This document shows, piece by piece, positions 7,538-13,963 of a stretch of DNA of 23,696 bases. Every line of letters begins with the position of its first letter. The stretch's first letter is position 1. The translations under genes were made by a program, and so were the position numbers. The notes under the pieces are model-generated. The model saw only the letters and a list, made by a program, of their open reading frames with translations. It had not been told where the DNA came from and did not search any database. Source of the stretch: Anaerolineaceae bacterium (lineage in GTDB: Bacteria > Chloroflexota > Anaerolineae > Anaerolineales > Anaerolineaceae); NCBI GenBank assembly GCA_003448875.1, contig DLXG01000157.1:993-24688 (forward strand), written 5' to 3'.

Positions 7538-8467
7538 ATGAACACCGATCCCAAGACCATCGCTTCTTTAGTCGAAATCATCACTCGCGAAGTCCTGACC
7601 AGCATTCTGCAGCGGCAAACCCCTGCAGAACAACCCGACAATGGTTGCAAATTTTCCTGCGCGGAAGGAATCTGTGTGCAGACCTGTTTTGATAAGGTAG
7701 GACAGGTCATTCACGCCGGGGCAGAACGAGTCTCAAACGGATTGGGCGGTGTTCCGCAGGATTTAAAAATTGCCAGCATGATTGATCACACCCTGCTTAA
7801 ACCGGATGCCACACAGGAACAAATAGCTCAACTTTGCTTTGAGGCCAAGCGCTACGGCTTTGCATCCGTGTGTGTCAACCCGACCTGGATTGAATTATGC
7901 GCTAAGCTTCTTCAGGGTTCAGCCGTCAAGGTCTGCACCGTGATTGGCTTTCCGTTGGGCGCCAACACCCCCGAAGTAAAGGCGTTTGAAACTGCTCAGG
8001 CCATTCAACTCGGTGCGCAGGAAGTTGATATGGTCATCAACATCGGAGCGCTCAAATCCCGTGATTTACAACTGGTTGCCCGTGATATACGCGGGGTGGT
8101 CAAAACCGCTCACGAAAAAGGTGTGCTGGTTAAGGTCATCATTGAAACTGGCTTGCTTACTGACGAAGAAAAAGTGATTGCCTGTTTGATTTCCAAAGAA
8201 GTTGGGGCTGATTTTGTCAAAACGTCCACCGGCTTTTCGGGCGGCGGCGCTACCGTTAACGATGTTGCCCTGATGCGGCGGGTGGTCGGCCCGCAAGTAG
8301 GTGTTAAAGCCTCCGGCGGAGTGCGCACCTTTGAAGATGCCGAGCAGATGATCAAGGCGGGTGCCAACCGTATCGGCGCCAGCGCCAGTGTTAAAATTGT
8401 CTCCGGTGCTCAACCCGCCGAATCGCCGGCTAAATCACCGGAGCCGGTTCTGCAAAAAAGTTACTGA
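7538..8467 (+). CDS. deoC: Deoxyribose-phosphate aldolase, BMC-targeted, with Cys-rich linker
   Basis: Cleaves 2-deoxyribose 5-phosphate to glyceraldehyde 3-phosphate and acetaldehyde. The class I aldolase core starts near residue 75 ([16 protein letters not shown]). The Schiff-base lysine is Lys228 in FVKTSTGFS, with the partner Lys257 in VKASGGV and Asp164 in EVDMVINIG. At 309 residues it is longer than common DeoC (about 220-260). The first 27 residues form an amphipathic helix ([17 protein letters not shown]), a likely encapsulation peptide. The linker contains Cys37, Cys41, Cys46 and Cys50 (C-x3-C-x4-C-x3-C). A Pro/Ala/Ser tail of about 20 residues ends the protein. GGGAGGT overlaps the rpiB stop six bases upstream. 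Acetaldehyde is the kind of volatile product microcompartments retain. The role of the cysteines is unknown. Confidence 0.94.
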   Translation: MNTDPKTIASLVEIITREVLTSILQRQTPAEQPDNGCKFSCAEGICVQTCFDKVGQVIHAGAERVSNGLGGVPQDLKIASMIDHTLLKPDATQEQIAQLCFEAKRYGFASVCVNPTWIELCAKLLQGSAVKVCTVIGFPLGANTPEVKAFETAQAIQLGAQEVDMVINIGALKSRDLQLVARDIRGVVKTAHEKGVLVKVIIETGLLTDEEKVIACLISKEVGADFVKTSTGFSGGGATVNDVALMRRVVGPQVGVKASGGVRTFEDAEQMIKAGANRIGASASVKIVSGAQPAESPAKSPEPVLQKSY

Positions 8468-8481
8468 GTGGAGAAGATACG

Positions 8482-8775
8482 ATGCTGATCGCCAAAGTTA
8501 TCGGCACAACTGTGGCAACCATCAAGGATGAGAAACTCGCCGGGCGCAAATTGCTGGTTGTCCGTCCAGCAGATGAATTTGGAAACCCAAGCGGCAAGCC
8601 GTATGTGGCGATTGACACCGTTGATGCCGGCATTGGTGATCTGGTCTTGACCTGCGCCGGCTCGTCTGCCCGTCAAACCACCCTGACCAAAGACACCCCG
8701 GTGGACGCCGTCATCATGGCAATCATTGACACGCTGGAAGTCGAAGGTCAAATTACTTTTCAAAAAGCCCCGTGA
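8482..8775 (+). CDS. EutN/CcmL-family BMC vertex protein 1
   Basis: A 97-residue BMC-P protein. Such proteins form pentamers that close the vertices of the polyhedral microcompartment shell. The N-terminal strand MLIAKVIGTTVATIKDEKL, the LLVVRPAD segment, DAGIGDLVL and the GSSARQ motif are family hallmarks, followed by IMAIIDTLEV. It starts after GGAGA, 14 bases past deoC, and is the closest of the three vertex genes to the canonical sequence. Family assignment is firm; its exact position in a shell is inferred. Confidence 0.93.
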   Translation: MLIAKVIGTTVATIKDEKLAGRKLLVVRPADEFGNPSGKPYVAIDTVDAGIGDLVLTCAGSSARQTTLTKDTPVDAVIMAIIDTLEVEGQITFQKAP

Positions 8776-8791
8776 GTCTAACTAAGCCATT

Positions 8792-9112
8792 ATGTTACTC
8801 GGCATCGTCAAAGGAAACGCTGTTTGCACCATCAAATACCCCGGCACGCAGGGTTTGAAATTGCTGGTTGTCCAGCCGGTCAACAAGCATCTTCAACCAA
8901 TTGGCGGTTTGCAGGTTGCCGCAGACATTGTCCATGCCGGAGAAGGGGATTTATGCGTGATGGTGCGCGCCCGCGAAGCCGCTTTGGCCATGCCGGATGA
9001 AAAATTTGTCCCGATTGACCTCGCTCTGGTAGGGATTGTGGACGAATTGGAAGTGAAAAGCGATACATCCTTTGATCTCACCCTGAAGCGTGGCTGGAAT
9101 CCTTACTCATAA
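8792..9112 (+). CDS. EutN/CcmL-family BMC vertex protein 2 (divergent)
   Basis: A 106-residue BMC-P protein with the same fold signature: MLLGIVKGNAVCTIKYP at the N-terminus, LLVVQPVN, HAGEGDLCVMV and LVGIVDELEV. The GSSAR motif of canonical members is replaced by VRAREAALAMPDE, and the C-terminus is about 15 residues longer, ending in a basic and aromatic tail (KRGWNPYS). No clear Shine-Dalgarno site precedes the ATG, which lies 16 bases after vertex gene 1, so translation may depend on coupling. The divergence suggests a separate role within the shell, such as a second vertex type or a contact to cargo. Confidence 0.9.
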   Translation: MLLGIVKGNAVCTIKYPGTQGLKLLVVQPVNKHLQPIGGLQVAADIVHAGEGDLCVMVRAREAALAMPDEKFVPIDLALVGIVDELEVKSDTSFDLTLKRGWNPYS

Positions 9113-9121
9113 GGCAAAACG

Positions 9122-9394
9122 ATGATCCTTGCCAAAGTTGTCGGTACCGTCGTCACCACCATCAGCCATCCCGATTATAAAAATCGGCGCTTGCTGGTCG
9201 TGCAGCCATTGGGATTGGAAGATGAAGCCCCCGATACGGATTTTATTGCGCTGGATAATACCCACGCAGGCATTGGAGATACGGTACTGATCAACCGTGA
9301 AGGGAACGGCGCGCGTCAGGTGCTCAAAAACCCCAACGCCTGCGTGATTTCGGTGATTGTCGGTATTGTAGACTCAGTCTATCTGGAAGTTTAA
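9122..9394 (+). CDS. EutN/CcmL-family BMC vertex protein 3
   Basis: A 90-residue BMC-P protein: MILAKVVGTVVTTISHPDY, LLVVQPLG, HAGIGDTVLI, then GNGARQV in place of GSSARQ and VIVGIVDSVYLEV at the end. It begins nine bases after vertex gene 2, with AAGG as a weak ribosome binding site. It is the last gene of the operon, and its stop is only six bases from the stop of the convergent RNHCP gene, so no terminator fits between them. Three distinct BMC-P paralogues in one operon are common in BMC loci. Confidence 0.92.
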   Translation: MILAKVVGTVVTTISHPDYKNRRLLVVQPLGLEDEAPDTDFIALDNTHAGIGDTVLINREGNGARQVLKNPNACVISVIVGIVDSVYLEV

Positions 9395-9400
9395 TCCTCG

Positions 9401-9880
9401 TCATCCAAACGCTTCAAAAACCATTGCAGCGCTTCCTTCTACCCGTTGATACACCAGATTGCGATGCTCTTCCTCCAGTAAAAAAATCCCTGACTCAGAT
9501 AATTTGCGGGGAATTTCTTCGTTCAATTGGAGAGAATGCTCGTAAACCGATAACAGCCGCTCTGCATCATCATCTGCCGCCAGGCGATTGATTGAAACAG
9601 CACCGCATTCGGTGCAGTGATGAATTAACATCAACTCACCTTGCAGAACACTGCCATACTTTTTTCGCTGCTGCTTGATGGTCAAACCGATCGGTCGCAT
9701 TTTGCCTTTACAGGCACTCAACCGGTCGCCTGCAGCCAACAAATCCACATGGCGTGACCAGAGGCAGTACGGGCAGTGATTGCGGTTGGATACCCCGCTG
9801 AAGGATGGGTTGACGCTTACCCAATTTCCACAGTACTTACAGGTAAAATCCTGCTGGTTGGGGTAAAAGCGCGATTTCAT
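9401..9880 (-). CDS. RNHCP-domain zinc-ribbon protein
   Basis: A 159-residue protein carrying the RNHCP motif (residues 33-37, in NRNHCPYCLWSRHVD) that names this small family of uncertain function. Likely metal ligands are Cys14 and Cys17 (CKYC) with Cys36 and Cys39, and a second group around His87-His88-Cys89-x2-Cys92. The rest is helical and acidic. The ATG at 9880 overlaps the rsgA stop as ATGA and follows GAGAGGTG; an in-frame start further upstream would lie inside rsgA. Coupling to a ribosome-assembly GTPase hints at a role near the ribosome or RNA, which is an inference. Confidence 0.87.
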   Translation of the reverse strand: MKSRFYPNQQDFTCKYCGNWVSVNPSFSGVSNRNHCPYCLWSRHVDLLAAGDRLSACKGKMRPIGLTIKQQRKKYGSVLQGELMLIHHCTECGAVSINRLAADDDAERLLSVYEHSLQLNEEIPRKLSESGIFLLEEEHRNLVYQRVEGSAAMVFEAFG

Positions 9881-10857
9881 GCCACACCTCTCAAGCGCAG
9901 GTAACTCCGGTAACGGCGCGGATGGATATGACCATCCATTACTGCCCGGCGAACTGCACAACCGGGTTCTTCGTCATGAGCGCAATCCAACCCGAACTTG
10001 CATTTTCCAAGAAATGAACGCATTTCCGGGAAGTTAACTGCCAATTCTTCGGCAGGAATATCCCATAATCCGAACTCACGCATACCGGGAGTGTCAATTA
10101 CTGCTCCTCCTCCTGCCAGTCGGATCATTTCCAGATGCGTTGTCGTATGCCGGCCCTTACCGGTAGTTGGATTTACCACGCCCGTTCTTAACTGCATTTC
10201 CGGTAGAAGCGCGTTTATCAAAGAAGATTTGCCCACTCCCGATTTTCCAATCATTAACGAGACACGCCTTGAAAGGCAGGCACACAATTCTTCCAGACCC
10301 TCGCCCGTTCGTGTACTTGTAAAAAGTACGGGATAACCAATCCGGCGAAAATCATCTGCTATCTGTAAGGTTTCTTGTTGATAGTCTTCGCTCTGTTGTT
10401 CGAGCAAATCTACTTTGCTGATGCAGATCAATGCCTTCAAACCGGCATCTTCAGCAGCCACAAGGTAGCGGTCAAGCAAATTCCAGTGAGGGGCAGGTTC
10501 AGCCGCAGAGAAGATTGCCAGCATTTGATCCACATTTGCCGCGATCACCTGTTCATGGGGGTATTTATCCGGCATAGCCAGCGCTGCCCGCCTGCCAAAA
10601 CTGCTGCGGCGCGGCAATAAAGCCGTGATAACCGCTTCACTTGCGCTTACCAACCGGACACGCACCTCATCACCTACGGTAATTGCCGGTACGGATGCAG
10701 TATAAGTTTGCTTCGCTGAGCGCTGGTTTTGATTGTGCTTAAAGCCACCAGCCAGCCTGCCCCGGATAAGCCGATCCTCTACCCAGACCTCAAACATCAT
10801 ATTCGTTTTTTTGGTGATTACGCCCAAAAGTTCTGACTCACCATCGTGATGAAACAT
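9877..10857 (-). CDS. rsgA: Ribosome small-subunit assembly GTPase RsgA
   Basis: A 326-residue circularly permuted GTPase that checks late 30S maturation. An OB-fold N-terminal domain covers about residues 8-80. The GTPase motifs appear in permuted order: SKVD (147-150), then GKSGVGKSS (204-212), GRHTTT (235-240) and DTPG (255-258). The zinc-binding C-terminus has Cys286, Cys292, His294 and Cys300 (C-x5-C-x-H-x5-C). Length is normal for the family. AAGGAA precedes the ATG. The next gene overlaps by four bases. Upstream lie a hairpin and a terminator-bearing short transcript that may influence expression. Confidence 0.96.
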   Translation of the reverse strand: MFHHDGESELLGVITKKTNMMFEVWVEDRLIRGRLAGGFKHNQNQRSAKQTYTASVPAITVGDEVRVRLVSASEAVITALLPRRSSFGRRAALAMPDKYPHEQVIAANVDQMLAIFSAAEPAPHWNLLDRYLVAAEDAGLKALICISKVDLLEQQSEDYQQETLQIADDFRRIGYPVLFTSTRTGEGLEELCACLSRRVSLMIGKSGVGKSSLINALLPEMQLRTGVVNPTTGKGRHTTTHLEMIRLAGGGAVIDTPGMREFGLWDIPAEELAVNFPEMRSFLGKCKFGLDCAHDEEPGCAVRRAVMDGHIHPRRYRSYLRLRGVA

Positions 10858-10882
10858 GGTTGAATTTCCTTATAAATCAAAA

Positions 10883-10912
10883 CACCAGCCCCGAAATCTC
10901 CCGTGGCTGGTG
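10883..10912 (-). terminator. Hairpin with short T-run in front of rsgA
   Basis: Arms CACCAGCC (10883-10890) and GGCTGGTG (10905-10912) form 8 bp, with two more pairs after one mismatch. On the minus strand the stem is followed by TTTTGATTT, 25 bases before the rsgA start. It could be a weak terminator, an attenuator or a leader structure; position alone cannot decide. Confidence 0.5.
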
Positions 10913-11010
10913 ACCATTTCTTTCTCTTGCCAAATTAAATCAGGCAATTAAAACCGGTGACATGCTGCAACAATGCCAGATGGCATTTTACTTCACGAAC
11001 AGCCGGAATT

Positions 11011-11040
11011 AAAAAACCACGGGGATGAGCACGCCCGTGG
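11011..11040 (-). terminator. Intrinsic terminator of a short transcript
   Basis: Arms CCACGGG (11017-11023) and CCCGTGG (11034-11040) form a 7-bp GC-rich stem with a ten-base loop. On the minus strand six T residues (11016-11011) follow at once. This ends a transcript starting from the promoter at 11188-11216, about 170 bases in all. Confidence 0.72.
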
Positions 11041-11073
11041 CCACACATAATCTTGTTTTTCAGGAAAACAGAA

Positions 11074-11148
11074 TCAGCAGGCCCTCCCGAAAGGCAGGCG
11101 CGCCCATACGGCTCGATTGTAAACAAGCACCGATACTGCCAAACACAT
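11074..11148 (-). CDS. Candidate 24-residue peptide or leader peptide
   Basis: A short frame begins ATG-TGT (MCLAVSVLVYNRAVWARL at the N-terminus) and ends with Cys-stop after 24 residues. Its ribosome binding site, AAGGAGAGG six bases before the ATG, is stronger than those of most genes here. It lies between a near-consensus promoter and an intrinsic terminator. The peptide has a hydrophobic first half and a basic second half, with Cys2 and Cys24. I do not recognise it. Surrounding bases can also fold (for instance TTGT-TT-ACAA nested in GGC/GCC pairs), so a structured small RNA or an attenuator for rsgA remains possible. Confidence 0.35.
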   Translation of the reverse strand: MCLAVSVLVYNRAVWARLPFGRAC

Positions 11149-11187
11149 AAAACGCCTCTCCTTTCGTAGGATCAAAGTAATGATGAG

Positions 11188-11216
11188 TTTATATCAGCCT
11201 TTGTTAAGCCTGTCAA
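11188..11216 (-). promoter_or_regulatory. Near-consensus sigma-70-type promoter
   Basis: On the minus strand TTGACA (11211-11216) and TATAAA (11188-11193) are separated by exactly 17 bases. It reads into the 24-codon frame and terminator, and possibly on to rsgA. The -35 hexamer lies within one arm of the neighbouring inverted repeat (11209-11218), so the repeat element contributes to the promoter. Confidence 0.75.
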
Positions 11217-11270
11217 GGGGGACATTTCTATTTTGCATTGACAGTGACATTTCTATCTTACCTTGACAGG
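11209..11270 (+). repeat. Tandem and inverted repeat resembling an insertion-sequence end
   Basis: Two 24-base copies (11221-11244 and 11246-11269) match at 21 of 24 positions with a 25-base period; each begins GACATTTCTAT and ends TTGACAG. The block is framed by a perfect 10-bp inverted repeat, CCTGTCAAGG (11209-11218) and CCTTGACAGG (11261-11270). Multiple short terminal repeats of this layout are typical of some insertion sequences, for example of the IS21 family; that likeness is from memory. No transposase is present. The second copy holds the last five codons and stop of the iron-transport ATPase. Confidence 0.6.
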
Positions 11271-12338
11271 AATATGATTTTCCGCCGATACAGCAACCCC
11301 ATTGTGAAAGCAGGCCAGTTCATGCCCGGCATCCGCAAAAATCCGCACCGGCTGACCCTCCGGGAAGAAGCGGTAATGCGGCTGAAAAGCCTCTACCACC
11401 AGCCCGGATTGCAGGCGAATTTTGTAGACATTCAACACTCCTTTGAACGTGCGCGAGAGAATTACTCCATTCGTTTTGCCAGAAAGATCAAAAGCCAGAT
11501 CATCCGCCCGTACCGCCAGTTCTACCGGACTGCCCGGCGGCAATTCGACCGGCTGCTGGATCAGGCCAATTTCTGTTTCAATCCCCCCTTCAACCACTTT
11601 ACCGGGCAACAGGTTTGCATTCCCCATAAACTCCGCTACGAAGCGATTGGCCGGATGCGAAAAGACACGCTCCGGGTAATCCACCTGTTGAATGAGGCCC
11701 TGATTCATCACCGCCAGCCGGTCACCCATGTACAACGCCTCCTCCTGATCGTGCGTAACGAACAGAGCCGTCAGGTGAAGTTGCTTGAGCAGAGAGCGGA
11801 CTTCCTCCCTCAACTTTAATCTCAACTCCATATCCAGGCTGGAAAAGGGCTCATCCAGTAGCAAGAGGTTTGGCCGCGGAGCCAGCGCCCGCGCCAACGC
11901 CACCCGCTGGCGTTCTCCACCCGAAAGTTCATGCGGCATCCTCTTGGAATGGTGGGTCAGACCCACCAGTGCCAGCATCTCGTTCACCCGATGTTTGATC
12001 TGTGAGGCGGGTTGTTTACGCAGCCCAAAGGCAACATTTTCAAAAACAGTCAGGTGTGGAAAGAGCGCGTAATCTTGAAACACAACTCCAATCCCACGTT
12101 TTTCAGGGGGGATAAATGTATCTGCCTGGCTGAGCGGCTTGCCCAGCATTAAGATTTCACCCCGGTCGGGTCGTTCAAATCCGGCAATTAAGCGCAAGGT
12201 GGTGGTTTTGCCGCAGCCACTGGGGCCCACCACAGCGAGAATCTCACCTTCATGTACAGTGAGATTTACTCCTCGTACCGCAATTTGAGTCGAATAGGCT
12301 TTTTCTAATTGAATACATTCAACAAAGGGTTCTTTCAT
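11253..12338 (-). CDS. fbpC: Iron(III)-type ABC importer, ATP-binding subunit
   Basis: A 361-residue cytoplasmic ATPase of the FbpC/PotA group that powers uptake. Walker A GPSGCGKTT (38-46), Q-loop Gln88, signature LSGGERQ (138-144), Walker B LLLLDEP (158-164) and H-loop His196 are intact. A C-terminal TOBE-like regulatory domain (about 240-350) follows, with the segment LAVRADDLAF. Its ATG overlaps the permease stop as ATGA. The final five residues (PVKVR) and the TAG stop are encoded by a repeat that looks like an insertion-sequence end, so the natural C-terminus was probably replaced. Substrate iron(III) is inferred from the binding protein. Confidence 0.92.
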   Translation of the reverse strand: MKEPFVECIQLEKAYSTQIAVRGVNLTVHEGEILAVVGPSGCGKTTTLRLIAGFERPDRGEILMLGKPLSQADTFIPPEKRGIGVVFQDYALFPHLTVFENVAFGLRKQPASQIKHRVNEMLALVGLTHHSKRMPHELSGGERQRVALARALAPRPNLLLLDEPFSSLDMELRLKLREEVRSLLKQLHLTALFVTHDQEEALYMGDRLAVMNQGLIQQVDYPERVFSHPANRFVAEFMGNANLLPGKVVEGGIETEIGLIQQPVELPPGSPVELAVRADDLAFDLSGKTNGVILSRTFKGVLNVYKIRLQSGLVVEAFQPHYRFFPEGQPVRIFADAGHELACFHNGVAVSAENHIPVKVR

Positions 12339-13960
12339 TGTCTTTGCGATGATCCTTCATTCATGGAGTGAAGATTGATCAAGTACATTGATATTGAGGA
12401 AGTGAGGATGAGGATGAGCGCCGGAGCGGCTGCCCGCGCAAAATAAGCCTCCGAAACTGCCCCCCATATCTGCGTTGCAAGCGTGGAAAAACCAATTGGT
12501 GCAAGCAACAGAGTGGCGGGCAGCTCCTTCATAGCAGTTAAGAACACCAGCGCAGCCGCCGCACCCACACCCGGCATGATCAAGGGAAGGGTTATTCTTT
12601 GAAATACCCTCAACGGATTTTCACCAAGGCTTGCCGCAGCCTCTTCCAGACTCGGCTGCACCATCCGCAGGGAAGCCTGAATACTGCCCATCGCTTGTGG
12701 CAGGAACAAAATCACATACGCGAACAAAAGCATGAAGAGGGTCTGGTACAGACCCGGCACAAAATTGGCCCCGAAAAAGACCAGCGCCAGCGCCACCACA
12801 ATGCCGGGTACGGCATATCCGATATAACTCCACTTTTCCAGCACTTGACTGAAAATGCTCTTCCGCCGGACGGAAAGGATTGAAACCGGAAAGGTCAGTA
12901 AAACCGTTGCACCAGCCGCCAGCCCGGCCGCACTCACCGACCCCCAAAAAGGCCGCAGCCAGTGGTTGACTTGCCCCCCGGCCGCGAGGCCGCGCACCAG
13001 CCAGTAGAAAAGCACCCCGGCGGGAAAAAACAACCCCAGCAGTAAGGTTATCCCCACCAGAGCCAATCCCAGCACCTGCCAGCGCCCCAGCCGAGTCAAT
13101 TCAGGCGGGCGGGCAGCCGTATGAGGGTATTCTGCGGCAGAGCGCCTGAAGCGCTGTTCAGCAATCAAAAAACCAATAGTGATCAAAATCAAAACCAGCG
13201 CTAATAACGCCGCCGTTGAACGGTCAATTGAGGATTGGTACTGCAAATAAATGGCACGCGTAAAAGTGGAAAAGCGCAAAATCGAAACTGCGCCAAAATC
13301 ACGCAGCACATATAAACCCACCAGCAGGCTGCTGGCCGCCAGGGCCGGCCGCAGTTGCGGCAGGGTTACCTTCCAAAAGGTTTCCAGCGGGGAGTAGCCC
13401 AAACTTCGCGCCGCTTCTTCCAATGAACGATCACTCCGGCTGAGAACTGCCCGCGCCGCCATGAACACATAGGGGTAGGTCATCAAAGTCAATACCAGCC
13501 ACGCGCCCCAAAATCCGTACACAGAGGGCAGCCGTTCAATCCCCAGCCAGCCTTCCAGCATTTGTTGAAGCAGACCGCGTGGTGCAAAAAACGAAACAAA
13601 CAAATAGGCTGCCACATAACTGGGAATTACCAGAGGAAGAGGAAGCAAAACCGACCAGATCTTTCGTCCGACTAAATCACTGCGCGTCACCAGCCATGCC
13701 AGCGGGATACCCAACAACAGGGCGGCCAGCATCACTGCCAGCGCCAGACCAATGCTCTGCCCGATGATTTGGATGGTCTGTATTCGCAGAAGCCAGTTCC
13801 AGGCAGAGATACCGGCCGTACTGGCGCGCACAATCAGGTAAATTAACGGCAATGTCATGGCCAGCGCCACCAGCGCAGCGGGCAGGTATAACCAGGCACC
13901 CCGCGCTGGTGGCGATGAGATCGTCCCAAACCGCATTGTGTTAACCCAGTCTCTCAACAT
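12335..13960 (-). CDS. fbpB: Iron(III)-type ABC importer, fused double permease
   Basis: A 541-residue inner-membrane permease with two homologous halves of about six helices each, as in FbpB. Both halves carry the coupling loop that contacts the ATPase: EEAARSLGYSPLETFWKVTLP in the first and EEAAASLGENPLRVFQRITLP in the second. It starts three bases after the stop of the binding protein gene and overlaps the ATPase gene by four bases. I used the ATG at 13960; an ATG eight codons later is possible, as neither has a strong ribosome binding site. Confidence 0.93.
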   Translation of the reverse strand: MLRDWVNTMRFGTISSPPARGAWLYLPAALVALAMTLPLIYLIVRASTAGISAWNWLLRIQTIQIIGQSIGLALAVMLAALLLGIPLAWLVTRSDLVGRKIWSVLLPLPLVIPSYVAAYLFVSFFAPRGLLQQMLEGWLGIERLPSVYGFWGAWLVLTLMTYPYVFMAARAVLSRSDRSLEEAARSLGYSPLETFWKVTLPQLRPALAASSLLVGLYVLRDFGAVSILRFSTFTRAIYLQYQSSIDRSTAALLALVLILITIGFLIAEQRFRRSAAEYPHTAARPPELTRLGRWQVLGLALVGITLLLGLFFPAGVLFYWLVRGLAAGGQVNHWLRPFWGSVSAAGLAAGATVLLTFPVSILSVRRKSIFSQVLEKWSYIGYAVPGIVVALALVFFGANFVPGLYQTLFMLLFAYVILFLPQAMGSIQASLRMVQPSLEEAAASLGENPLRVFQRITLPLIMPGVGAAAALVFLTAMKELPATLLLAPIGFSTLATQIWGAVSEAYFARAAAPALILILTSSISMYLINLHSMNEGSSQRQ

Positions 13961-13963
13961 TTG

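Noticed and set aside
10935..11126. 63-codon minus-strand frame
   Set aside because: It runs through the intrinsic terminator and has no ribosome binding site; the 24-codon frame at 11074-11148 has better start signals.
11020..11148. Selenocysteine read-through at the TGA of the 24-codon frame
   Set aside because: A Cys-TGA-Phe-Cys context looks tempting, but the extension would cross the terminator hairpin and no SECIS-like element could be made out.
11010..11190. 6S RNA, SRP RNA, RNase P RNA or tmRNA
   Set aside because: Size is suitable for 6S or SRP RNA, but none of their conserved sequences or the long closing stem could be recognised.
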